Shown here: piece after piece, positions 10,750-22,050 of the stretch | Layout: every line of letters begins with the position of its first letter | How positions within the stretch are numbered: the first letter of the stretch is position 1 | From: Ichthyophis bannanicus | Taxonomy: Eukaryota > Chordata > Amphibia > Gymnophiona > Ichthyophiidae | NCBI GenBank assembly: GCA_033557465.1 | Contig: CM066035.1 | Span: 917,114,235 to 917,178,234 of the forward strand | DNA length: 64,000 bases | Direction: 5' to 3' | Translations under genes and position numbers: made by a program | The notes under the pieces: model-generated | Database searches by the model: none | Seen by the model: only the letters and a program-made list of their open reading frames with translations | What the model was told of the DNA's origin: nothing

Positions 10750-11199
10750 ATCCTCAATGATGTCTATCGTTCCTCACCCTTTCCTGTACCCTGCTTGCAC
10801 TTCAGGGAGTTCTCGTTCTAGGTATGGTTGTAGTCTCTTTTGAATAACCTTCAGTAGAATCTTGCTGGCATGTGGGATCAGAGCGATTGTGCGATAATTT
10901 CCACAGTCAGTTGGATCACCTTTCTTTAGTATTGGTATAAACACAGATCTTTTCCAGTCAGTTGGCCATGATGTTGTCTTCCATATTTCTTGTCAGAGCC
11001 TTGTAAGTACGGTAACAGCTGCATCAGATTGCTGTAATACTTCTATGGGAATGCTATCAATGCCTGGTGCTTTGTTCTTTGATAAGGCTTTCAATGCTGC
11101 TTCAATTTCTTCTTTCATCACCAATGGTTCCCGATCATAAGACTCTATTAAGACTCTATTCTGTTCTATGTAATTATCTCTTGTATATAGTTTACCCCG

Positions 11200-11335
11200 G
11201 TTCTCCAAGTTTGTACTCCTGTTCGATGTAAACCAAACAGCTTGTTGTTATGGTCTTTATGTTATAATGTAAACCGCGCTGATGCCGAATAGTGCGGTAT
11301 ATAAGAACTTGTAATAAATAAAAATAAATAAATAA
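11200..11335 (+). mobile_element. LINE 3'-end insertion inside the RTE
   Basis: Plus-strand aatgtaaaccgcgctgatgc, gtgcggtatataagaac and an AATAAATA tail, splitting the RTE RT region. This 3' module is almost the same as the 3' end of SINE family A (5740-5816). The preceding 60 bp have no tRNA head, so this may be the 3' end of the LINE partner of that SINE, or a headless SINE. Confidence 0.7.
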
Positions 11336-11904
11336 GGTACAGATTGAAACGGCTGTTGGTCCACTTGATCTTTATCATATAAAAACTCTGTATATTCCTT
11401 CCACCTTTTCTTGATCTTCTCAGCATCATTCAACATAGAACCTTGAGCATCTTGTAACATTCCAATTCGAGGCTGGAATTCTTTCTTTAACTCTCGTAGC
11501 TTTAGGAAAGCCGATCTTGTTCTTCCTTTAATAGTTTCTGCTTCTATTTCCTTGCATGCGTCATTGTAGTACTTTTCCTTGTCTTGTCTTGCTGCACTTT
11601 GGAAATCTCTGTTGGGTTCTGTTATTGTCTTTCTTTCTCCTCTGGCTTTAGCTTCTCTGCATTTCTGGGCAATTTTCAGAGTTTCTTCCGTCATCCATTT
11701 TGGCCGTTTTTGCTTTTTCACCTTTTGTAGAGACTTCTCGCTTTCTTCCAGCACAACCTTCTTGATGTCATTCCATAACTCTTCTGGAGCTCTGTCATTT
11801 GTATCTAAAGCAGCAAATCGATTTTGCAGGCAGTCTTTAAATTCCAGTGGTATATTCTCAAGGTTATATTTTGCTGCATTCATGAGTGGTTTGCTCGTTT
11901 TCAA
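11257..11904 (-). pseudogene. RTE linker between endonuclease and RT
   Basis: A 215-codon frame: PLEFKDCLQNRFAALD, then PKWMTEETLKIAQKCREAKA and EKYYNDACKEIEAE, typical of the RTE/BovB region before the RT fingers. The last ~30 codons come from the inserted LINE tail at 11200-11335, so the natural protein continues on its other side at 11208 (LYTRDNYIEQNRVLIESYDR). Confidence 0.85.
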
Positions 11905-12239
11905 CTTTAGCTTGAGTTTGCATACTGGTAGTTGATGTCTGTACCACAGTCAGCTCCAGGTTTTGTCTTTGTTTATGTTATAGAACTTTTCCATCGTTGA
12001 CTTCCACAGATGTAGTCAATTTGATCTTTATACAATCCATTGGGTGAAGTCCATGTGTACAGTCGCCGCTTGTGTTGATGGAAGAAGGTGTTTGAGATGA
12101 ATAGATCGTTGGTCTTACAGAATTCTATCAGTCTTTCTCCAGCTTCATTTCTGTTGCCAAGTCCATATTTTCCAACTGCTTTGCCTTCTTCTTTGTTGCC
12201 AACTTTTGCGTTCTAGTCACCCATGACTATCAGGATATC

Positions 12240-12605
12240 CTATTTGCATGTTCTGTCAATTTCAGCTTGTACTTGTTCATAGAACTCTTCAATTTCATTC
12301 TCTTCTGCAGCTGTTGTTGGGGCATATACTTGAATTATAGTTGTGTTGAGAGGCATTCCTCGTAGACGAATAGAGATTAAGCGTTCGCTGACTGCATTGT
12401 ATTTCATTACAGTTCTTGCAAGTTTCTTCTTTATTATAAATGCAATACCATTTCTTCTTCGTCGTTCATTTCCAGCATAGTAGACCATGTGATCATCTGA
12501 TGCAAAGTGCCCGATGCCAGTCCATTTCAGTTCGCTGACACCCAACAGATCAAGTTGTACACGTTCCATTTCATTCTTGACCACCTCCAACTTCCCTTGG
12601 TTCAT
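12240..12605 (-). pseudogene. RTE endonuclease (APE-like) domain
   Basis: A 121-codon frame: MERVQLDLLGVSELKWTGIG (the SELKW block carries the catalytic Glu), then DHMVYYAGNERRRRNGIAFI and TTIIQVYAPTT. After a stop, the next part in the same frame continues to about 11950 with GD*NAKVGNKE and TWTSPNGLYKDQIDYI (the block near the catalytic Asp/His). This enzyme would nick the target DNA. The stop codon in the GDxN block and the frame break before RT mean it is dead. Confidence 0.85.
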
Positions 12606-13292
12606 GCTTCGTACGTTCCATGTTCCAATGAGTAAGACATCTTTACAGCTTCTGACTCTCAGCTACATCAGCAGTCAGACGTCCCAAGGGCTTTGATCCA
12701 ACCACATAAATGCTGGCTTTACTCTGAAAAGTCTTCAGCTCTTCCCCAGTAGCTAGTTGAGTGCCTTCCGACCTGGGGGTCTCATCTTCCAGCACTATAG
12801 CACAATTTGTTTTGTTGTAACTATCCATTGGGTTTTCATGGCAAGATACAGAAGTAGATTGCCTGGCCTTTCTTCCGCGCAGTTTAAGTTTGGTGTTATT
12901 GCCGTTGTCACAGAAATGTGATCCTCTGCCGTCAACACTATCCCATTCTGCTGCTGCCCAGATGGGTGGTTTGTCTTGGTCTGGCACCTCAGCTGAGACC
13001 TGTCCATCTTGGGAGACCCTGCCAGTAGTTAAACTACCGATAGTTTAGCTCTCAGCATTACTGATGCACACAAGCCCTCACAGCACGACAAGCTGCAAAC
13101 CAAGTGAGGGCCAGTAAGCCAGTAAGCCATAGCACTCACCAAACATGACTATTATGTCCACCTGACTAACTCTCTTGCCTCTGACCCTTGCCATTTCCTT
13201 TCAACTCTCTGTTCAAGGTGCCTTTGCCTCCGACCTCTCCTTCCCTTTCTTCCCAAACTTTGACTGACTATTTCCATGACAAAGTCCACAAG

Positions 13293-13905
13293 ATTAGGCT
13301 AAATAGGTAGAAAAAGTAAGGGCAAAAGCCAGAAGGATGCTTGGATGCATAGGGAGAGGAATGGCCAGCAGAAAAAAGGAGGTGATTGTGCGACTTCATT
13401 TGGAGTATTGTGTGCAATTCTGGAGACTACACCTTTAAAAGGATATAAACAGGATGGAGTCGGTGCAGAGGATGGCTACTAAAATGGTTAGTGGTCTTAG
13501 TTATAAAGCATATGAGGACAGACTTAAAGAACTTAATATGTATGTTAGAGGAAAGGCAGGATAGAGGAGCTATGATAAAGACGTTAAATACCTCCGTGGC
13601 ATAAATGCACAAGAGGAGAGCCTCTTTTGATTGAAAGCAAGCTCTGCTATGAGGGTCTCTAAGATGACGGTGAAAGGGGATAGACTCAGGAATAATATGT
13701 GGAAATATTTCTTTACAGAAAGAGTGGTAGATGTGCGGAATAGCCTCCCAGTGGAGGTAGTAGAGACGAGGACAGTATCTGAATTCCAAAGAGCATGGGA
13801 CACAGAACAACTCTAAAGGGAAAAAGGGGACTATTGTAGTTGATATGGAAGGGCAGACTAGATAGGTCATGTGGTCTTTTTCTGTCATCATGTTTCTATG
13901 AATTC
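13293..13905 (+). mobile_element. CR1 subfamily B 3' piece nested in the L2-like LINE
   Basis: It runs from gctaaataggtagaaaaag to gtcatcatgtttctatga and covers the C-terminal CR1 domain and 3' end. It matches 2315-2550 plus 3729-4113 and so shows the uninterrupted state of the first copy. On both sides the L2-like reading continues (DKVHKIR before; MRSVPSPLPSLHSQ after). The frames are broken. Confidence 0.8.
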
Positions 13906-15475
13906 CCCATGAGGTCAGTTCCATCCCCTCTTCCTTCTCTTCATTCCCAACTCCTCACCTCAACCTCTGCCACCCTTTCTTCCTTTTCTAAGATTTCTGA
14001 GGAGGAAACCATACATCTTATTTCCTCCTCCAAATTCACTTCCTGCTCCTTTGATCTTGTTCCCACCTGTCTCCTAAGGTCCATCTTCTCCAGTGTCATC
14101 CCTTTCATTTGTCATATTTTCAACCTATCGCTTTCCAGTGCAACCGTCCCTGCAGATTTCAAGCATGCTGTGGTTACATCTATCCTCAAGAAACCCTCCC
14201 TAGACCCTACCTGTCCTTCTAATTATCGACCCATCACCCTCCTCCCCGCCGTTGCCTTGACTTTCCTTCCTCTCAAGTCAATTTGGATCCATTGCAATCT
14301 GACTTTGGTTCTTTACATTCTACTGAAATGGCACTTGCCAAAATCTCCAGCGACCTGTTCCTGGCCAAATCCAAGGTCCTTTTCTCGATCCTCATTCTTC
14401 TTGACCTTTCTGTTGCTTTTGATGCCGTTGGCCACCACCTTCTTGATACCTTGTCCTCATTTGGCTTTAAAGACTCTGTGCTATCCTGGTTCTCTTCTTA
14501 TCTCTCCCACTGCACTTTTAGTGTTTGTTCTGGTGGATCCTCCTCTACTGCTATCCCGCTGTCAGTTGGTGTACCCCAAGAGTTTGTCTTGGATCCATTC
14601 TTTTTCTCTCTATTTACCCAGTTCCTTGATGCACTCATCTCCTCCCATAGTTTTCAGTTCCATCTTTACACTGATGACTCTTGGATCTACCTCTCTACTC
14701 CTGAAATCCCTCTAGCAATCCAGGTCCGGATATTTGCCTGCCTATCTGACATTTCTGCCTGGATGTCTCACTGCCATTTGAATTGAACATGGCCAAAACT
14801 GAGCTTCTTATCTTTCCCCCTAAACCCACCTCCCACCTTCCTCCTTTCTTTATCTCTGTGGATAACACTCTAATCCTCCCTGGTTCCTCGGCTCGCAACC
14901 TTGTGGTCACCTTTGACTTCTCCCTTTCGTTCTCCACATACATTCAACTCATAACTAAAATCTGTTGTTTCTTTCTCTGCAACAGCGGCAAGATTTGCCC
15001 CTTCCTTTCTGAACATACTACTAAGACACTTATCCACTCTTTGCTCACCTCCCATCTAAATTATTGCAACCTCCTCCTTGTTGGTCTGCTTCTGATTCAT
15101 CTCTCTCTTTTCAAAATTCAGCTGCATGGCTAATCTTCCACCAGCCTTGATATGTTCATATAACCGCTCTTCTCAAGTCACTTCATTGACTCGCTATCCA
15201 TTTCCATATCCAGTTCAAACTTCTTTTACTGAAGTATAAGTGCACTCATTCTGCTGCTTCTCCCTACACCCCTCCTTGGGAAATCCATTCTGTGGCAGAT
15301 CGCTTCTATCTGTGCCCTTCTTTTCCACTGCCAACTCCAGATTTCAATCCTTTCATATTACTGCTCCTTATGCCTGGAACAAACTACCAGAGCCTGTACA
15401 TCAGGTCTCATCTCTGGTCCTTTTCAAATCCACGCTGAAAACTCACCTCATTGAGGCTGCTTTTGGATCCTGACC
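13906..15475 (+). pseudogene. L2-like ORF2: RT and C-terminal domain
   Basis: The frame at 13840-14715 carries the RT start (EEETIHLISSSKFTSCSFDL, TCPSNYRPITLLPAV). The frame at 14283-14786 carries DLSVAFDAVGHHLL (motif A Asp), VPQEFVLDPFFFSLF (motif B, altered) and YTDDSWIYLST (YADD degraded to YTDD, both Asp kept). The frames at 14783-15133 and 15240-15473 carry the C-terminal part, ending PYAWNKLPEPVHQVSSLVLF. Several frameshifts make this a pseudogene. Confidence 0.85.
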
Positions 15476-15620
15476 TGCTTAGTCTCCTGCTCTCCAACTA
15501 TGTGTTTCTTTACCATTCCCCTAGACATATACTTTTCCCCTGCTGTTGTGTTTGCTGCCTTGAATAGATTGTAAGCTCTGATTAGCAGGGACCATCTTTT
15601 ACATTGTAGTGATGAAAGCT

Positions 15621-16573
15621 CCCAGGAAGACATGGAAGTGGAAGAAAATCCTAGTTTCCCCTTTAAATGAATGACAGTTCACTTGTGCATAAGACTTGCA
15701 AGCCAGATCATAAAAAAAACCCAGCTCCCTGCTAAGGTCAGGCCACGCCCTAGCTCAGGGGTGGAGACAAGCTGGCCTGATGATTGGTCACACAGGTGCA
15801 GAGAACAGGGAGTGCCTAGCAGCCAATGATTCTTAAAACCACGAGCAGAGCAGAAAGAGGGAGGAAGGAGGAAGGCAAAGGACAACAGAGAGAGCAAGGC
15901 TGAGCATAGCTGGAGGAGAAAGAAAGAAGAAAACTCCCAGGAAAGCAGCTATCTAAGAGGGACTGGAGAAGGACATAAGGAGGCTGAATTTCAGAGCCTG
16001 GAGGATCCCAGGAAGAAGGAAATCAGCGCTTGTCTGAGGAACCCTTCCCCAGGTAAAGCCAGCAGTTTCAGAGCTGAGAAATCAACAGAGAAACAGTTTG
16101 CTATTGCTAAGGTCCAGGAAGTAGAGCCCTCACCGTCTACTGCTAAGAGGTGGGTGGAAAGTTTTACGTATGGGAAAAGTCATAGCCCTGATAAAAGCAG
16201 AACAGCTGAGTCTTCAAAGCTAGAAGCACTGAGAGAGTTGTTTGCTGAGGGAAAAATTTACTCCCCTAATACAACTGTGCCTTTACAAGCTGAATTGCTG
16301 TGGAATCAGTTCCAGGAATTTCTAAAGGAGAGAAAGTCTGGGAGAGTTCGTACCCTTGTTAGAGATACCAGATATCCTGTTGCCATAGAAGGAATGCAAA
16401 TAGATTCCTGTTTGCCAAGCTCTGAGTGTGAACCTGTACCAATGGATTGCTCATTGTGTTTAAAAGAAGAGTCTGCATTATTGAACTGAGCTGAGAGACT
16501 GAGAAACAATATGGAGAATAAGTGCAGTACCTGCTTAGAATTAAGGAAAGCTAATACTGTGTTTTACTAAGCT
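15621..16573 (+). other. Unrecognised unit containing a 111-codon ORF
   Basis: Purine-rich sequence (agagggaggaaggaggaagg at 15855) followed by an ORF. It appears to continue after the SINE (16875-16956) and after the DIRS-ended element (23056-23330), ending near aaataaattttcttgctgcc. A non-autonomous LTR-type or processed element is possible, but I saw no paired LTRs or primer site. Confidence 0.35.
16154..16489 (+). CDS. Hypothetical protein, 111 aa
   Basis: An open frame starting at an ATG with no family I recognise. The product is hydrophilic, with a charged segment (WNQFQEFLKERKSGRVRTLV at about residues 50-69) and a Cys-containing C-terminus (EPVPMDCSLCLKEESALLN). There is no signal peptide or membrane segment. 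The frame stays open upstream through ESFTYG and LSRGTLPQ-like text, so it could be part of a longer exon or of a non-autonomous element's gag-like ORF. It sits between an L2 3' end and a SINE. Coding status is uncertain. Confidence 0.3.
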   Translation: MESFTYGKSHSPDKSRTAESSKLEALRELFAEGKIYSPNTTVPLQAELLWNQFQEFLKERKSGRVRTLVRDTRYPVAIEGMQIDSCLPSSECEPVPMDCSLCLKEESALLN

Positions 16574-16873
16574 TAATTTATTTATTTATTTTTTATTTAC
16601 ATTCTCTTATATACCGCGCTATTCTGCATCAGTGCGGTTTACATTGAACAAACTGAAATTACATTGAACAGGGCATTATAACTTGGAGATAACTATTTTA
16701 CAAGGAACATGGGCTATGGAGGGTTAAGTGGCTTGCCCAAGACCACAAGGAGCACCTGTGGGACTAGAAACCCCAGTCCTTCCGGCCCAAGGTTGCTGTC
16801 CTCTAGTGGGATTTGAACCCCCGACCTTCCGGCCTGAAGTACTTTGCCCCAACCACTAGGCCACTCCTCCACT
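16574..16873 (-). mobile_element. tRNA-headed SINE (family A), minus strand
   Basis: Nearly identical to the copy at 186-482, with the (TTTA)n tail on the left and the head at 16873 (ccactcctccac). It splits the unrecognised unit that starts at 15621. Flanks contain aagct-like matches, but no clean target duplication. Confidence 0.9.
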
Positions 16874-16962
16874 TGCCTTCTGAAGCTAAGAAGCAGTGCT
16901 TAGAAGAAGTTTGCTTTGAGAAAAGAAAATCACAACTGTTGCAAGTTTATCTGTATTTCTCC

Positions 16963-17107
16963 TAGGACAAGCAGGATGAGTCAGCCACACTTGGTGACGT
17001 CATCCGACAGCGCCGAGACGGAAGTACTCTCCATAGCTCAGAAGGGCAAAGCCCTTCTGAGCATGGGCCAACTGGCCCCACCCCCTGCCCGCCCCTAGCT
17101 AGCCAGT
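16963..17107 (+). repeat. Left inverted terminal repeat of the 6.1-kb element
   Basis: It pairs with 22884-23028 in reverse complement. It contains a near-perfect small hairpin, cagaagggcaaagcccttctg without its first base, at about 17039-17059, present in both copies. High similarity of the two repeats suggests recent mobility. Confidence 0.92.
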
Positions 17108-17339
17108 TTTAGTTCTTCCGCCTTGCCAGCAAGACGGACTTTTTACTCTCCACCAAATCTAACCTCTTTAAACACTTAGAAAATTCTCATCTCTACCAGG
17201 GTATGTATATCAGTTCAGACTTACCTTAATGCTTTCTCCAAGGCTTTCTTTCAGATCTGTTCCAGTGGCTCTGACTAAGAAGGGTGAGCTTGAGCCCAGA
17301 CCAGTCATGCGGTTGCGGCCCAGGGACAAGAGCACTTGA

Positions 17340-17640
17340 GGGTCTCCACCTCTGGATGTAAAGCCTTTGCAGCGCCCTAGGATGTGCCTGGGAAGGCTTC
17401 CATCCCCGGCCCCAGATGCAGGCTCCAGATGATCGACGTGATTAACAAGGCGCGGCATCCAGGACTCCGTGCTCTGGATGTGGAAACCCTCGCGGCAGCC
17501 CAGGACGTGCCTATGAAGGCCTCCGTCCCCGGCCTCTGCCCTAGCCGCATATTCTAATGGTGACTCGACCCTCACGACGCATGACTCCGCTCTGGATGTG
17601 AGAGCCCTCACAGCAGGCCCGGGATGTGCCTAAGGAGGCA
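17340..17640. repeat. Three degenerate ~115-bp repeats
   Basis: The phrase ctggatgt ... agccct ... cagc ... ggatgtgcct recurs at about 17350, 17475 and 17595, followed by ccgtccccggcc-like text. This is old tandem duplication in the interior of the 6.1-kb element. Confidence 0.7.
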
Positions 17641-17872
17641 TCCGTCCTCGGCCTTTGCTCCTCCAATGCTCCGGGGACCTCCTCACACACGTGGGACATG
17701 GGGGCAGCCATCTTGTGTGGTAGTATCCTGCACCCGCAGCGCTATTGGTTGGCGCCTCCGTCCTCGGCCTCTTCTCTCCCGATGCTCCAGGGACCTCCCC
17801 TCACACGTGGGACATGGGGGCAGTCATCTTGATTGGCAGCATCCTGCACCCGCAGTGCTATTGGTTGGCGCC
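17641..17872. repeat. Two tandem 116-bp units
   Basis: Units start at 17641 and 17757. Both contain gtgggacatgggggcag, atcctgcacccgcag and ctattggttggcgcc, and are highly similar. Confidence 0.88.
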
Positions 17873-17944
17873 ACGTCAACCGCCCCCACGGTTGGCTGAA
17901 GTGTTGTCCACCCTGCCCACAAAGCCATTGGCTGGAGTGGCCCC

Positions 17945-18055
17945 TGGCAACTGTTCCGGCGCCGACGTTCTGTTCCGGCGCCGACGTTGGAGCCCCAAAC
18001 TGTTCCGGCGCCGACGTTGCAGCCCCAAACTGTCCTGGCGCCAACGGTGGAGCTT
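17945..18055. repeat. Short GC-rich tandem repeats
   Basis: About four copies of a unit containing tgttccggcgccgacgtt, some separated by ggagccccaaac. They are rich in CpG, unusual in a decayed vertebrate repeat and thus perhaps young. Confidence 0.85.
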
Positions 18056-18059
18056 CTCT

Positions 18060-20215
18060 CAGCGCAGAAATTCCCACAGTCTGATGCAGCGCCCCGGAGA
18101 TCCTCTTCATCGGGCCGCGTCACCGAAAGGAACCCCTTCAATCAATAGTACGGAAGGAGTGAGCAGAGTGGGTCCGTGGCCCGACAGCACTCTGTCTCAT
18201 CTCTGGAGCTCTGCCTCCCGGCACAGCGTTATGTGACCAGGCTCCGGACTCTGCTCACCGCTGGGGGAGCTTCGGCAGCATTCGGCGCCCATGCATACTT
18301 CAACAGGCACTCCGGCGCACATGAAACCCTCGCTGTACCGGCTACCTGAACTCCGCTCACCCACTTAGAAATGCTGCCTCAGCAGAGTCCACAGCGCCGA
18401 GGGGGACATCTCTCCCAGAGCGAGTGTACAGCGCTGCCACGGTGTGATCCCAACAGGCATTGACAGCGACTGGACCCGACCCGACCACAACAGGCATTGG
18501 TGCCATCCATGCTAATCAGTGCTGGTGGAAATCGCGTGGATGCTGGATCTTGTGGCCTCGGATGGAGCGGACCAACGCCGGCTGAATCGCACAGCCTCAG
18601 CATCATGTGGCCTCAGATGGAGATGGAGCGATTGATCGCTTGGACTCTGTGGCAGCAGTGGCTAACAGCACAGCTCCCTGTCCACCAGCAGATGGGCGCT
18701 GACCCTATAAACGTGTCGCGTTTCCCAGGGCAGAGGCATGGTCATGCCTGCACTCATTCTGCAACAATGGCCCTCTCACACTCTATTATGCTAAGGTTTT
18801 CCCTCTCCTTCCCCAAACCGGAGCCCCAGGGCACCGCATCACCGCACGTCACAATCGCCTCCTGCCCGGGGGCATACTCTATGGAGTCTTTCCTGGTGCA
18901 TCACAACTACGTTGCTACAGAACGGGATACCCTGAAAGAGGCCGGATGATGACCTGTGCCTAACTCCCAAGCAGCAACCACATTGCTGTAGCACATGGTT
19001 TATGCAATGATGACTTCGGGGCCAATGGTCATGGGTCCAATCCCAGCTGAAGGCCTGGGTTACGCCGGAACCTTGGGCTGTCCCCCTATAGGCTCATGAT
19101 ATAAGACACTTAGCTGTCCCCTACGGGACATGAGGGAAGACACTTGTTAAGTCTAGTTCCAGCTGTGAGTCAGATAGGCAGCTTCAACTGTAGTCGGGTG
19201 GCTAGCAGGAGCTTTCGAATTCACCACAGCCTGCCACATCGAGGCTCCACTCTTCCAAAACTGCCCTATGGGGCATCTCTGCACTCTGCGCTACCCTGTT
19301 CCCACGTGCAGTTCCCAAACGGGGTTCAGTCTATCACCATCGGTACCCACAGCAGCAGTCAGAGGCACAGGCTGGCCCTGAAGAAGTGTCTCGACACAAA
19401 CAGCCACGAGGAGACCTTACATCACCACGGTTGCAAGCTACAGCCCTCAGTAGTGAAGCTACAGTACCCCCCCCCCCCCCGTGCTTCGGGTGACGTATTC
19501 AGTCAATCCCCACTTGCCGGGATGACTCAAAGGCCTTCATCCTTCACCCTGTTAAATGCGTGGCCCCCCCACCCAGTAACAGAGAAACGACCGCCCCCCG
19601 TCTAACAACGGCATCAGAACCCGAATAGATGGCTTCTGTCTGATATTATACACACGTCATTACAGATCCTGCAGGGAGATAAATAAATGCATCCAATATC
19701 AGGGGCGCGAGTCTTCAGGACACTCTAACCAGAATGCTCAAGTCACTCTGTCTATTATGGCTCTGGGGCACCTGCCCGGAGAGCAGCCCAAGGACCAAGG
19801 GCTTCCCTCCCGACCTAGAGACTGTCACAAACTACATCCCTTGTAACCTCTGCATGAGGCACACTTCACGGAGCCCAAAGGAAACCTTGACAATCCACCT
19901 CCGGTGGCTCCACCGGTGATAGTAGCAACAATGAGCTGCAGTACACACAATCTGTGTAGCTGCGATCAGAGGGCCACAGGCCCAGATCCAATCTTCAGAC
20001 CCTGCAGTGCATACCCGTTTTCAGCCAAGGTCATTAAGAGCCCCTCTCTGACTGCTGGCACAACCATCCTGACCAGCTACTCCGGCCACCACCTACATCT
20101 GAGGGTGTGAAGGATGACATTCACGCCTCCCCAGACACTGACGGGTATCTCTGGGTGCATGGACATTCAGGGATGAAACTCCAACGTCCACTGGTTAGCT
20201 GCGTCAGCTCGAATA
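18060..20215. other. Interior of the 6.1-kb element, no recognisable gene
   Basis: GC-rich sequence with several ORFs of 60-160 codons in all frames, none with motifs I can assign. It includes a C-run near 19467-19480. It is not similar by eye to the DIRS coding region at 39-44 kb. Confidence 0.6.
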
Positions 20216-20221
20216 GTACAG

Positions 20222-20440
20222 TGGAGGGGTAGCCTAGTGGTTAGAACACTGGCTTGGTAACCGAGCAACCTAGGTTCTATCCCACTAGTGCTCCTTGTGG
20301 CCTTGGGAAAGTCACTTAACCCTCCATTGCCTCGGAAGAAAGGTCTGGCAATCTGCTTCTGGTGACACTGCCTAGAAGCCCAGGAGCTTCTGGGTCGCCA
20401 GGAGTCAGGACTGATTCGAAGGCACACATTGCTTAGGAAC
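20222..20440 (+). mobile_element. Bov-tA/Sauria-like SINE (family B) inside the 6.1-kb element
   Basis: Head gtggaggggtagcctagtgg with B-box-like ggttctatccc, linker ccttgtggccttgggaaag, body ggaagaaaggtctggcaatc and tail cgccaggagtcaggactgat ... cgaaggcacac. Same layout as 8245-8480, with a better tRNA head. Confidence 0.85.
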
Positions 20441-21772
20441 CAGCTGGCAGCCTCAGCTGAATTGGTCAGCCAAGCAGCCGGGAACATCCGCTTGATACAC
20501 TTGTAGACCCTGCACCCCAGGTGTTGCCTAATGGCCAGGGCTCTGCCCATAAGCAGGGGACAAGGTGTCAGATCAGCTGGAGCCACGTAACCACTCCTCA
20601 TAGGATCCCGTAGAGGTAAATGCAACCCACGGGATCCCTAACATATCTGCGGACTATCCAGCAGAGGCAGAGAGATCCCTTAGGATCCCTAAATGTTCTG
20701 CGATAAGATGAGTCCACCTCTGTCACCTATCTGCCTTATCAGCTGCAACCACATGCAGCACTCCAGCCCTGTTCATGCCCTCCTGTTCCCCGGAGCCTTC
20801 CGGGACCAACCTCAAGACCCACAGTGACCGGGGTCCTCCCCGACTAAGCTACACACAGTCTCAAGGTAATCTTCCTGCACCTGGGAGTGACAGGCTCAGG
20901 GCAAGCCTGGCACCTCCAGTCTGGTTCTTCCCCTTTATGATCATCGCAGGGCAGCACTCGACTCGGCATGCCCAAAGGCAGTATTCTAACCAGTGGCGTG
21001 CAGGTTCAAGACCTGGCTGAGCACCACATGGGGGGCATTACAATGCATCACCGTGGTGCAGCTATGCCTCCAGGGCCTGGACAGAGTGAAGACGAACGAC
21101 TGCTCTTCAGTCCCCCCCCCCCCCACTGGAGTCTGGAAATGTTGGAAGGCAGTTGCAGCTGTCAGATGAAGCTCTGCCCAGCGGGGCTGACCGCAGATAA
21201 ATCTGCTTGCCACGTCGAGAACAGGAAGTGCATCCATTGAAATGGATAATGCCCTTCATCATGCTCACTGTCCAGTACCATGGCATGCTCACGCTACAGT
21301 ACCACGACTGAACGACTGCTGTGGCTCCCTGTAGCACGCAGTCCCCAACGTCCCGTGTGAGCCTCCTTGAGGAGGTGCTCTGGACAGCCACTGTTGGCAT
21401 AAGGATCCAAAATAGACCTCCAATCGTATACACCGTCCAAGAACACCATTGATAATGAGCGCACCTCTCACACAGTATCCGTGCTGAGAGGGATGAGGTC
21501 AGGAATTCTTATTAACCAGGCAGCCCAAACAATCTGGTCCGCCACCTCCACATGCCGCCAGCCGTGGAACCAAAGATGGACACTGCGGGCTTAGTGGTTA
21601 ACTTCAGACCACACTTATAGCATAGCCGATGCTTTGTACTGATTACCCCAAGGAGCACCGATGCCCCTCACGGGTGACACAGACCGGATGGTACACCGTA
21701 CTGGTCAAACTTTTGCTCCTAACTGTGCCCAATCTAGGTCATGTCTCCCAAAGAGATAGGTCCAGGAGTGGA

Positions 21773-22050
21773 GGAGTAACCCAGTAGTTAGAGCAACTGC
21801 CTAGTATCCAGAAAATCAAGGGTTTGATTCCCACTGGCACGCCTTGTGACCTTGGACAGTCACTTTACCCTCCATTGCCTCTGAATGGGGATACATTGCC
21901 AACCGATACCGGTATGGGGCCGAGCAGTGATTTACCAGTCCCTGTCATCTCCTATCAGGCGACACTAACAGTTTGCAGCACCCTCCGGCAACAAACTCCA
22001 GAGTTGACTACAAAAAAAAAAAAAAAAGGGGAAAATGAATAAATAAATAA
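21773..22050 (+). mobile_element. tRNA-headed SINE with A-rich tail
   Basis: Head gtggaggagtaacccagtag and B box gggtttgattccc, linker ccttgtgaccttggacag, then a body that differs from families A and B after about 21900. It ends in a 16-A run and an (AATA)n tail near 22010-22050. Confidence 0.7.

Larger units (their letters stand above)
9606..13112 (-). mobile_element. Nearly full-length RTE/BovB-like LINE
   Basis: On the minus strand, the order is a 5' region, an endonuclease (12700-11950), RT (11904-9979) and a 3' end gacttgacggcacttaac with an AAC-rich terminus. The octamer agtaagcc occurs at 9598-9605 on one side and twice in tandem (13113-13128) on the other. This fits a target-site duplication in the host L2. 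About 3.5 kb including a 130-bp internal insertion is close to the usual BovB length of about 3.2 kb. Frameshifts and stops disable it, including a stop in GD*NAKVG, where a Trp is normal. Confidence 0.9.
9396..15620 (+). mobile_element. L2-like LINE with two nested insertions
   Basis: Three plus-strand pieces join into one L2-type protein order. A linker region after the endonuclease (9396-9605 and 13129-13292, e.g. KHDYYVHLTNSLASDPCHF) is followed by RT and C-terminal parts (13906-15475). The 3' end is near 15620 with gattgtaagctctgattagc. The RTE LINE (9606-13112) and a CR1-B piece (13293-13905) interrupt it. Related copies are at 46805-48055 and 45535-45735. The endonuclease proper is missing (5'-truncated) and all frames are broken. 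Confidence 0.8.

Noticed and set aside
17624..18236. Overlapping 90-163-codon ORFs in the 6.1-kb element
   Set aside because: They come from tandem GC-rich units; all frames are open and the proteins are repeat translations.
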